This document shows, in pieces, positions 1 to 5,666 of a DNA stretch of 7,694 bases; the first letter of the stretch is position 1; every line of letters starts with the position of its first letter. The stretch is from positions 1-7,694 of the forward strand of contig CAMPIH010000109.1 in NCBI GenBank assembly GCA_946886275.1, read 5' to 3'. The translations under genes were made by a program, and so were the position numbers. A model generated the notes under the pieces. It worked only from the letters and a program-made list of their open reading frames with translations, made no database searches and had not been told where the DNA came from. This DNA comes from an uncultured Sphingosinicella sp. GTDB lineage: Bacteria; Pseudomonadota; Alphaproteobacteria; Sphingomonadales; Sphingomonadaceae.

Positions 1-193
1 CCTGCGTCGCCGTGGGAGCGGGCCGTACGTTGGAAGACCCGGAACTCCGTGGAACTCTCTATCGTCCCTGAACCGGGGGCCATCCCGCCGGGTACCCTTG
101 CTTGTTGCGGGCCGTCACCGGATCGAACGGTTCATGTCCCGCTTTCAGCGTTTGCGACGATCAACTGAATCGACGAGCCAGGCAGTGCTCGAC
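1..193. other. Region downstream of the kinase gene, no supported gene
   Basis: I see no open frame with an RBS or convincing protein composition here. A tandem GGAACTC repeat occurs at 41-57 on the plus strand. A GGAAC followed at 17 nt by CGTC is a partial match to an EcfG-type promoter, but it would fire antisense into the kinase gene, so I do not call it. Confidence 0.4.
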
Positions 194-216
194 AGATCAG
201 ATGGGAAATCTGATCT
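194..216 (-). terminator. Stem-loop over the kinase stop codon, possible terminator
   Basis: A perfect 9-bp inverted repeat, AGATCAGAT and ATCTGATCT, with a 5-nt loop. On the minus strand the second arm contains the TGA stop at 199-197. It is AT-rich compared with its surroundings and is flanked on both sides by GTCG. No U-tract follows, so it is not a classical intrinsic terminator. It may act in 3'-end protection or termination at the end of the run. Confidence 0.4.
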
Positions 217-874
217 CGACCCGAGTTCCGCGGTCGCCCTCCACCAGAGTTTCACCGCCCAGGGTCCTGCCCAGCGCCCGCAGGAGCCGCATTCCCAAGG
301 CGCTTCTTCGCTGTTGAACCGGAAAGCCGACGCCATCGTCATGAACGGCAAGGCAAACGGCCCCCGCCTGCTCCCTGCAAATGATTTCAATCACGCCCTT
401 CCGGCCGCCGGGAAAGGCATATTTATGGCTGTTCAGGACGGCTTCGCCGACGATGAGAGCGACGCTGACCGCGCGCGACACGTCGAGCACCAGGGGAGGC
501 ACATCATAGGCCAGGGTGACTTCCGGCCGATTGAACGCGCGCTCCAGCGCATCCCCAATGTCCATCAGAAAGAGGCTTATATCGATGGCCTGAATGTCGT
601 CGCCGCGCTGGTAGAGCAGTTCATGGACTCGGGCGAGATAACCGAGCCGGTTGGAGGCGGCGTTCAGGGCGTCGGAAACGACGGGATTGTCGGCGGCCAA
701 CGCCTGCATCGACAGCATCGCCATCGCCATTTGCAGGTTGTTCTTGGCGCGATGATTGACCTCCTTGAGGAGGTCGCTCTTCGCGGCCAGCTCTTCTTCC
801 AGCCGGATGATCTCCGACTTCAGGCGGTCGGCTTGCCGATCAGCCGGAGCCTTGTCTCTTGTCCGTCCAGCCAA
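197..874 (-). CDS. Short sensor-less histidine kinase, HisKA_2 type
   Basis: This 225-residue soluble kinase core has no transmembrane segment and no PAS, GAF or other sensor domain. A short coiled coil (about 12-36) leads into the phosphoacceptor box KEVNHRAKNNLQ with H41, which is the HisKA_2 form of the H box. The HATPase domain follows, with the N box EAVLNSHKYAF (N148), the G1 box DDGVGFP (179-185) and a C-terminal GTRVEIRFPI. By family it autophosphorylates and passes phosphate to a response regulator. Kinases of this class often act on PhyR in the alphaproteobacterial general stress response, but no regulator is present here. The start is a TTG, forced because an in-frame TAG lies 21 nt upstream and no ATG or GTG precedes the H box. 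The RBS is weak. The gene begins 95 nt after the hydroxyacid dehydrogenase and may be the last of the run. Confidence 0.85.
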   Translation of the reverse strand: MAGRTRDKAPADRQADRLKSEIIRLEEELAAKSDLLKEVNHRAKNNLQMAMAMLSMQALAADNPVVSDALNAASNRLGYLARVHELLYQRGDDIQAIDISLFLMDIGDALERAFNRPEVTLAYDVPPLVLDVSRAVSVALIVGEAVLNSHKYAFPGGRKGVIEIICREQAGAVCLAVHDDGVGFPVQQRRSALGMRLLRALGRTLGGETLVEGDRGTRVEIRFPI

Positions 875-969
875 TGGCGTTCCCCCGCGCGCCTACTCAA
901 TGGCAGCTTCGCCCTAATGTCCAGCGCAGACCGGTTTGTGGCGGTCCAGATCCGCAACGCCATGGCCGC
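875..969. other. 95-nt gap between the hydroxyacid dehydrogenase and kinase genes
   Basis: No terminator hairpin or clear promoter is visible. A GGGGGA stretch (881-886 on the minus strand) 6 nt before the TTG at 874 may serve as a weak RBS for the kinase. An in-frame TAG at 893-895 rules out a longer kinase. Confidence 0.4.
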
Positions 970-2148
970 TTATTCCGGCTGGGAGTCGATATTCGCCTCC
1001 GCCGCCGGGAACACAGTCTCCGAAGCCAGCGCCCCGACATCCGTCGTCCCGGTCAGGGCCATCGCCACATCGAGCTCGTCGCGAAGGATCTCGAGCGCCT
1101 TCGTCACCCCCTTCTGGCCGAAGGCCCCCAGCCCATAAAGATAGGCGCGCCCGATGAAGCAGCCGCGGGCCCCGAGCGCGAGGAACTTCAGCACGTCCAG
1201 TCCCGAGCGGACGCCACCGTCGACGAAGATCTCGACCCTTGAGCCCACGGCTTCGACGATCCCCGGCAACACGGAGACGGTCGAAGGGGCGCTGTCGAGC
1301 TGCCGGCCGCCATGGTTCGACACGAGCAAGGCGTCTGCGCCCGAGTCCACCGCGATCCGCGCGTCCTCCGCATCCAATATGCCTTTCACGATCAGCTTGC
1401 CGGGCCAGAGCTTTCGAACCCATTCCAGCGATCGAGCGTCGAAGGACGGATCGAGCTGGCCCTTCACGAGCTCGGCCATTTCCCTGATGTGCGCCGGATC
1501 GACCCGGCCCGCATAATTGCCGAAGCTCCACCTCTTGCTTCGAACCATGCCCAGGGCCCAGCGCGGATGGCTGACGATGCTCCACAGATTGCGCGCCGTC
1601 AGGCTGGGCGGAATGCCCAGGCCGTTATGCACGTCGGCGTAGCGCGTGCCTTCGACATGGAGGTCCATCGTCAGCACCAGAGCGGTGCAGCCCGCTTTCC
1701 TGGCGCGATCGATCAATTCGGCGCTGAAGCCTCGATCGCGTACCAGATAGAGCTGGAACCAGAAGGGTCCTGCCACGCTTTCGGCGACGTCCTCGATCGA
1801 GAGCAGAGCATTGGTCGAGAGGCAGAACGGGACGCCGAATAACTGCGCCGCGCGGCAGGACAGGATTTCGCCATTGGCACGGACGGCGCCGCACAGGCCG
1901 ACCGGCGCGAGGGCCACCGGCATCGTCACGCTTTCGCCCAGCATGTCGGAGGCGAGCGTCCGACTCGAGACATCGACCATCACCCGTTGCCGAAGCGCCA
2001 ATCGGTCGAGCGCGAGGCGGTTGCGCCTGAGCGTCAACTCCTGGAACGAGCCGCTCTCCAGATAGTCGAAAAACGGCGCAGGCACCCGTCTACGGGCCAG
2101 CGAGCGCAGGTCCTCGATGCTGGCGACCCGGGCGAAGGGAAGACTCAC
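970..2148 (-). CDS. FMN-dependent alpha-hydroxyacid dehydrogenase/oxidase (LldD-glycolate oxidase family)
   Basis: A 392-residue TIM-barrel flavoprotein of normal family length. All residues expected from glycolate oxidase and L-lactate dehydrogenase are present: Y29 (FFDYLESGS), Y134 (FQLY), D162 and R169 (MDLHVEGTRY), K255 (IVKGI), H279 and R282 (SNHGGRQLD), and D310 and R314 (FVDGGVRSGLD). The stretch after R169 (HNGLGIPPSLTARN) resembles the LldD membrane-active-site loop more than plant glycolate oxidase. It should oxidise an L-2-hydroxyacid such as lactate to the 2-oxoacid, giving electrons to quinone or oxygen. Mandelate, glycolate or a longer hydroxyacid remain possible. I chose the GTG at 2148 because it overlaps the GMC stop by 4 nt (GTGA) and sits just before the conserved N-terminal region. 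The upstream extension in this frame is out-of-frame GMC sequence. The stop is TAA. Confidence 0.92.
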   Translation of the reverse strand: MSLPFARVASIEDLRSLARRRVPAPFFDYLESGSFQELTLRRNRLALDRLALRQRVMVDVSSRTLASDMLGESVTMPVALAPVGLCGAVRANGEILSCRAAQLFGVPFCLSTNALLSIEDVAESVAGPFWFQLYLVRDRGFSAELIDRARKAGCTALVLTMDLHVEGTRYADVHNGLGIPPSLTARNLWSIVSHPRWALGMVRSKRWSFGNYAGRVDPAHIREMAELVKGQLDPSFDARSLEWVRKLWPGKLIVKGILDAEDARIAVDSGADALLVSNHGGRQLDSAPSTVSVLPGIVEAVGSRVEIFVDGGVRSGLDVLKFLALGARGCFIGRAYLYGLGAFGQKGVTKALEILRDELDVAMALTGTTDVGALASETVFPAAEANIDSQPE

Positions 2149-3785
2149 AATTCCCCGCTTGCCGCCATGGCCGTGATGCTGTCGCCGATTCGGCAGGCCA
2201 GCGCCTGGATCGTCAGCGAAGGGTTCACCCCTCCGCTGGTCGGAAACAGCGAACCGTCGCAGATCCACAGGTTCGGGATCTCCCAGCTGCGGCCGTCGGC
2301 GTTGGTGACACTGGTATCGGGGTCATCGCCCATTCGGCAGCCGCCCATCAGGTGAGCGGTGTCGTCGCCGGTCCACAGATCGCGTCCGCCCGCTGCCCGA
2401 AGCAGCTCGCTCATGAAGCCGGTCGCATGGCGCATCAGGCGCCTGTCCTCGTCGCAATAGGAGAAAGTGACCCGAGGAATCTTCAGCCCCAGCTCGTCCA
2501 CCTCCTCGTCAAGCTCGACCCTGTTTTCCAGTCTCGGCAGGACTTCACCGACGATCTCCAGGCCCGCCATATGATTATATTTGAGCATCTCGTTGCGCAG
2601 CTCGAGGCCCCACAGGCCGCGGCTTCCGGACAGGATGCTCGACCATTCGGCCGGAAGCGGGCCCTGGCTCATCAGGCAGTAGCCGCCGGGAAAGTCCTTG
2701 CCCGAGTCATGGTAATTCCAATGCTCGGTCAGGGCCATCGACGGAGGCGCCTTGTACCAGCGAATCTCCTCCTCCATCGTCGCCCAGGCGTTGGCCCCCG
2801 AATGGACCATCAGGTGAGTGCCGACGAGCCCGTTGCCGTTGGCAAGGCCGTTCGGGAACTGATCGTTCGCCGAACCGAGGAGCAGCCTCGGAGTCTCGAT
2901 CGCATAGCCCGCCGCAACGACATGGCGCGCTCGCTGGAAACGCCACTCGCCTTGCCGGTGATAGGTAAGGCCAGTCGCGCGGCCGTCCCGGCCCATCTCG
3001 ATCCTGGCGACCATCGCGAGATCGCGGATCTCGGCGCCGGCGGCGAGCGCCCGGGGAATCCAGGTGACGAGCGCGCTTTGCTTCGCGTTGGTCGAGCATC
3101 CGATCCGGCAAAAGCCGCGATAGACGCAGGGATGAGCCATGCCGCGCGGCGCCGAGAGCGTCGCCAGCGGCGTCGGCGACCAATCTACGCCCAGGGCATC
3201 GGCACCGCGCGCAAGCACCAGGCCGGCGGCGTTCACCGGATGGGGTCGATAGGGGTAACGGCGCCGAGGCGGGCCCCAGGGATAGCTGACCGGCCCCGAT
3301 ATCCTCAGCGCGTCTTCGACCTCGAGATAATAGGGCTCGATATCGGCCCAGTCGATCGGCCAGTCGAATCCATAACCCAGGCGCGAGCGCGACTTGAACC
3401 ATTCCGGCCGGAAGCGAAGCGAAACCATGGTGAAGTGGACCGTGCTTCCGCCGACGCCCCTGCCGCTATTGTTGATGCCGAGCTCGATCGGGTCGTCGCC
3501 GCCGGTGATCCGTTCATCGGTCCAGTAGAGTTTCAGCTGCTCCCGCTCGTCCGAGGCGAAATCCTCGAGCGGCCGCCAGAACGGCCCAGCGTCGAAGGCG
3601 ACGACGGAGAAGCCCGCTTCCGCGAGCTTGCAGGCGAGCGTGCCGCCGCCGGCGCCGGTGCCGACGATCGCGAAATCCACCTCATCGGCATCGGGATAAG
3701 AGTGCATCGGAGTCCAGCCGCCGGGCCTGAAGACATCCGGGGCACGGCCGCCAATGGCGCGAGGGGCGTCCGTCGCCTCAATCAC
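2145..3785 (-). CDS. GMC family oxidoreductase, gluconate/FAD-glucose dehydrogenase-type large subunit with probable Fe-S cluster
   Basis: A 546-residue FAD flavoprotein of the glucose-methanol-choline family. The dinucleotide-binding motif is VGTGAGGG (41-48), with D65 at the end of the second strand. A GMC signature lies at GRGVGGSTVH (108-117). The catalytic pair is H478 (AHLMGGCRMG) and N521 (GGVNPSLTIQAL). Three cysteines, C220, C226 and C230 (C-x5-C-x3-C), have the spacing I recall for the [3Fe-4S] ligands of the bacterial FAD-glucose dehydrogenase alpha subunit. It should oxidise a sugar, aldonate or alcohol and pass electrons from FAD through the cluster to an external acceptor; the substrate cannot be read from sequence. 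I chose the GTG at 3785 because GGAGGAG lies 4 nt upstream and the start overlaps the subunit-3 stop by 8 nt. The ATG at 3836 would add 17 unlikely residues. No signal peptide is visible. No cytochrome partner is encoded in the window. Confidence 0.92.
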   Translation of the reverse strand: MIEATDAPRAIGGRAPDVFRPGGWTPMHSYPDADEVDFAIVGTGAGGGTLACKLAEAGFSVVAFDAGPFWRPLEDFASDEREQLKLYWTDERITGGDDPIELGINNSGRGVGGSTVHFTMVSLRFRPEWFKSRSRLGYGFDWPIDWADIEPYYLEVEDALRISGPVSYPWGPPRRRYPYRPHPVNAAGLVLARGADALGVDWSPTPLATLSAPRGMAHPCVYRGFCRIGCSTNAKQSALVTWIPRALAAGAEIRDLAMVARIEMGRDGRATGLTYHRQGEWRFQRARHVVAAGYAIETPRLLLGSANDQFPNGLANGNGLVGTHLMVHSGANAWATMEEEIRWYKAPPSMALTEHWNYHDSGKDFPGGYCLMSQGPLPAEWSSILSGSRGLWGLELRNEMLKYNHMAGLEIVGEVLPRLENRVELDEEVDELGLKIPRVTFSYCDEDRRLMRHATGFMSELLRAAGGRDLWTGDDTAHLMGGCRMGDDPDTSVTNADGRSWEIPNLWICDGSLFPTSGGVNPSLTIQALACRIGDSITAMAASGEL

Positions 3786-4392
3786 GGCGCTCCTCCGCTT
3801 CCCACGGGTCGCGTTCGTCGAAGCCAAGGCGGACATAGCCGCGCGGGGATGCCGGCCCGCCGAACCCGATTTCGCTCCACGCCGCGGGGTGAGAATAATA
3901 GGTCGTGACGGCCGTCTTCAGAAGAAACCTCGAGAAAAAGGCGCGCGATGACAGCCCCGCCCAGCCCGATCCCTGCGTTCGGCCGGCCTGGATATCCGAA
4001 AGCAGCTCGTCCTGTCTTGAAGAGGCCAGATCTTCGAATGAAGAGCCGTGCCGAGCCTGGGCTTCCGCGGCGATCGCGGCGAGGCCCTGCCGCCAGGCCT
4101 CGCGCATTGGAGGCATGTCCGAATAACGGTAACCGGGGCCGCGATTGGCGGCGAGCATCTCGTCGATCCAGGGCGTGATCGGGACGGGATCGGCCCGGTC
4201 GGCCTGGGGAAGGAGCCGAGCAACGACCGCCTCCAGCAAATTCCACTCCGCCTCGGTCAGGAACCGGCGCTTCGGCGGTTCGCCAAGCCTTCGACTCACC
4301 ACCTCGCGGGTCTGATCGTTCCAGGAAGGCGAGTCCCACTTCTCGAGCACGTCATAATGTGCGTAGGGGCTGCGAAAATCTGAACCGCTCAT
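3778..4392 (-). CDS. Gluconate 2-dehydrogenase subunit 3 family protein
   Basis: This 204-residue protein fits the small (gamma, 'subunit 3') component of membrane FAD dehydrogenases. A helical region around FLTEAEWNLLEAVVARLLP (44-62) matches the typical family opening, and a C-terminal segment around YYSHPAAWSEIGFGG (165-179) matches the typical family end. In known FAD-glucose and gluconate dehydrogenases this subunit binds the GMC subunit, helps it mature and carries the Tat signal for both. Here the N-terminus (MSGSDFRSPYAHYD) has no twin-arginine plus hydrophobic stretch, so export is not evident. The ATG has GGGAGG 4 nt upstream and overlaps the membrane protein stop by 4 nt. Its own stop overlaps the GMC start by 8 nt, consistent with equimolar production. 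Family assignment is fairly sure; the cytoplasmic location is inferred. Confidence 0.85.
   Translation of the reverse strand: MSGSDFRSPYAHYDVLEKWDSPSWNDQTREVVSRRLGEPPKRRFLTEAEWNLLEAVVARLLPQADRADPVPITPWIDEMLAANRGPGYRYSDMPPMREAWRQGLAAIAAEAQARHGSSFEDLASSRQDELLSDIQAGRTQGSGWAGLSSRAFFSRFLLKTAVTTYYSHPAAWSEIGFGGPASPRGYVRLGFDERDPWEAEERRD
3790..3796 (-). promoter_or_regulatory. RBS deciding the GTG start of the GMC gene
   Basis: GGAGGAG on the minus strand, 4 nt before the GTG at 3785 and within the 3' end of the subunit-3 gene. It argues for the shorter GTG start rather than the ATG 51 nt further upstream. Confidence 0.65.
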
Positions 4393-5312
4393 GCCGCCTC
4401 CCGCTCGATCGGCGGCAGGACCGCGATGCCGGCGGCGGCAATGCCGATGAAGGCGATCGGCGCCGGCAACGGCGGACCCTGGAGCAGCATCTGGCTCCAG
4501 TTGCGCCAGCCGCCCATGTTTCGATGGACGCCATAGGCATGGAAGAGCGGGCCGGCGAAGCCGAGAGCGCCCGTCGCTGCGAGGAGGTAGCGCGCCGGTC
4601 CGGCCGCAGCCGGAATCACCGGGGCGAGTGCAGTGGCGGCCGCCGCGAGCGGCGGAATGGTGACAGGCGCGTACATGATCGGGTTCTGGAACGCGCCGCG
4701 GAAATGGAAGAGGCCCGCTTCGGCGGAGGTGCCGGCGAGGGCCGCGGCGACGACCGGGACGACAAGGTTCGTCGCCTCGCGGCCGAAGATGCGCAATTCG
4801 CCGCTGGCGAAGCGCTGGCCGAGCAAGCCGAAAAGCCCGGCGAGGCCAAGCGCCGCCGGCGCACCGAGAGGCGCCGCATAGAAGAGGTTGAGCCAGGCGA
4901 ACCCGCCCTCACGCTTGCCGACATTATAGACATGGAAGGCGAGACCCGCCGTTCCGGAGGCCATCGCTCCAGCGAAGACGAGACGGCCGGTCGACGATTG
5001 GGCGCGAGGAGATCCGGAGAGTGCCTGACCGGCGGCGGCAAGGGTCAGAGTCGACATCAAAGGCGCGACGAACATCGCGCGGTTTCGGAAGCGGGCGCGA
5101 TAATGTTCGAGGCTGCTGTCGGTGACGACGGCGAGCGCGAGGAGCGCCGACCCCGCCATCAGCCCCTGGGCGGCGGCGGCCGCCTTCTCCGGCGGCGCGC
5201 GCACCGCCTTGCCAAGCAGCAACGCGGCCCCGACTCCGGCGGCGAGCCCGAAAAGACCGACCGCGAGAAGCGGCCGGCGCGATGGCTCGGGCTTCGAGCC
5301 GGAAAGTCTCAC
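4389..5312 (-). CDS. Polytopic membrane protein of unknown function with an internal duplication
   Basis: I do not recognise this 307-residue protein. It is rich in Ala, Gly and Leu, with about nine hydrophobic segments near 14-34, 46-64, 80-97, 111-130, 143-164, 181-202, 212-238, 241-260 and 280-300. It is built of two homologous halves. H70-x-R-x-x-F-x-N-x-x-M-x(3)-P84 in the first matches H203-x-R-x-x-F-x-N-x-x-M-x(2)-P216 in the second. F126-H-x-Y-x-V followed by GG at 136-137 matches F257-H-x-Y-x-V followed by GG at 267-268. The period is about 131-133 residues. The four histidines fall at the ends of segments 2, 4, 6 and 8, so they should lie on one membrane face. The start is GTG, with GAGGAGA 4 nt upstream. 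The stop overlaps the subunit-3 start by 4 nt (ATGA), so it is coupled to the GMC dehydrogenase genes. An anchor or electron-accepting partner is my inference. Confidence 0.85.
   Translation of the reverse strand: MRLSGSKPEPSRRPLLAVGLFGLAAGVGAALLLGKAVRAPPEKAAAAAQGLMAGSALLALAVVTDSSLEHYRARFRNRAMFVAPLMSTLTLAAAGQALSGSPRAQSSTGRLVFAGAMASGTAGLAFHVYNVGKREGGFAWLNLFYAAPLGAPAALGLAGLFGLLGQRFASGELRIFGREATNLVVPVVAAALAGTSAEAGLFHFRGAFQNPIMYAPVTIPPLAAAATALAPVIPAAAGPARYLLAATGALGFAGPLFHAYGVHRNMGGWRNWSQMLLQGPPLPAPIAFIGIAAAGIAVLPPIEREAA
4397..4402 (-). promoter_or_regulatory. RBS of the subunit-3 gene, inside the membrane protein gene
   Basis: GGGAGG on the minus strand, 4 nt before the ATG at 4392 and within the last codons of the upstream gene. 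This is the arrangement expected for translational coupling. Confidence 0.5.
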
Positions 5313-5421
5313 TTTGTCTCCTCGTCTGTCGATCCGCGCGGCAGTGCGCGATCAGCGCAGCTCGGGCGCATGTTCGCGCCGGCCGGATCAGAAATGTCCG
5401 CACCCGGACGCGTACGGCCAC
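5313..5421. other. 109-nt gap between the small protein and membrane protein genes
   Basis: This holds the membrane protein RBS and a weak 5-bp GGCGC/GCGCC stem at 5365-5380. There is no U-tract terminator and no clear promoter, so I cannot tell whether transcription is continuous here or restarts. Confidence 0.4.
5317..5323 (-). promoter_or_regulatory. RBS deciding the GTG start of the membrane protein
   Basis: GAGGAGA on the minus strand, 4 nt before the GTG at 5312. It supports a GTG start directly ahead of the first transmembrane segment. Confidence 0.6.
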
Positions 5422-5619
5422 TCACTTCTGCCTGGTCGAGCCCGGCTTTCCGCTTCGACTCTTTCGGGACTCCGTCCCTTCATCCGGTTTCGTGCCGCTG
5501 GCGCTTCCTTCCTCCATCCCCCCTTCGATGCCGCCGGCCGCGTCCAGTTCCTTCTGCCGCTCGGATTGGCTGGGAGGCTGCTCAGTGGGCCTTTCCGCCT
5601 TCCTGTCGGGATCGCTCAT
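5422..5619 (-). CDS. Small hydrophilin-like disordered protein
   Basis: A 65-residue protein starting MSDPDRKAER, with an ATG preceded by AAGGA at 8 nt. It contains no Cys, Trp, Phe, Tyr, His or Val, and its only strongly hydrophobic residues are two Met, one Leu and one Ile. It has nine glycines (about 14%) and many Glu, Lys, Arg, Ser and Pro, which fits the usual hydrophilin description (glycine-rich and very hydrophilic). Such proteins are generally disordered and are often made under desiccation or osmotic stress. That role is inferred from composition only; I recognise no domain. It is encoded 47 nt after the TPP enzyme and 109 nt before the membrane protein. A longer frame extends upstream inside the TPP gene, but only this part looks genuine: its composition changes abruptly at this ATG. 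Confidence 0.7.
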   Translation of the reverse strand: MSDPDRKAERPTEQPPSQSERQKELDAAGGIEGGMEEGSASGTKPDEGTESRKSRSGKPGSTRQK

Positions 5620-5627
5620 GATCTTGG

Positions 5628-5632
5628 TCCTT
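5628..5632 (-). promoter_or_regulatory. RBS of the small hydrophilic protein gene
   Basis: AAGGA on the minus strand, 8 nt before the ATG at 5619. It supports this internal start over the much longer open frame that reads back into the TPP enzyme gene. Confidence 0.6.
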
Positions 5633-5666
5633 GTCCGAGTGCACTCATGTCGCGAGGGCGTCGGCC

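Noticed and set aside
41..66. Possible EcfG-type promoter on the plus strand
   Set aside because: GGAAC is followed at 17 nt by CGTC, which matches only three of four -10 positions, and it points antisense into the kinase gene.
98..1138. 346-codon plus-strand open frame opposite the kinase gene
   Set aside because: It is antisense to the H, N and G1 boxes of the kinase, crosses the intergenic gap and then runs opposite the hydroxyacid dehydrogenase gene.
2149..2268. N-terminal extension of the hydroxyacid dehydrogenase up to 2268
   Set aside because: The added 40 residues are an out-of-frame reading of the GMC 3' end. The GTG at 2148 overlaps the GMC stop in a classic GTGA.
3786..3836. Longer GMC start at the ATG at 3836
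   Set aside because: It would overlap the subunit-3 gene by 59 nt and add 17 residues of low-quality sequence. The GTG at 3785 has a good RBS and a short coupling overlap.
2352..3908. 518-codon plus-strand open frame opposite the GMC gene
   Set aside because: Antisense shadow. The minus strand carries the FAD, GMC and catalytic motifs, while this frame has no recognisable domain or RBS.
4359..5621. 420-codon plus-strand open frame opposite the membrane protein gene
   Set aside because: Extremely Arg/Glu/Gly-rich, the mirror of an Ala/Leu/Gly-rich membrane protein. No independent support.
5637..5646. Palindrome GAGTGCACTC between the TPP and small protein genes
   Set aside because: Ten bases long, without extension or a second copy. 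Too short to distinguish from chance.
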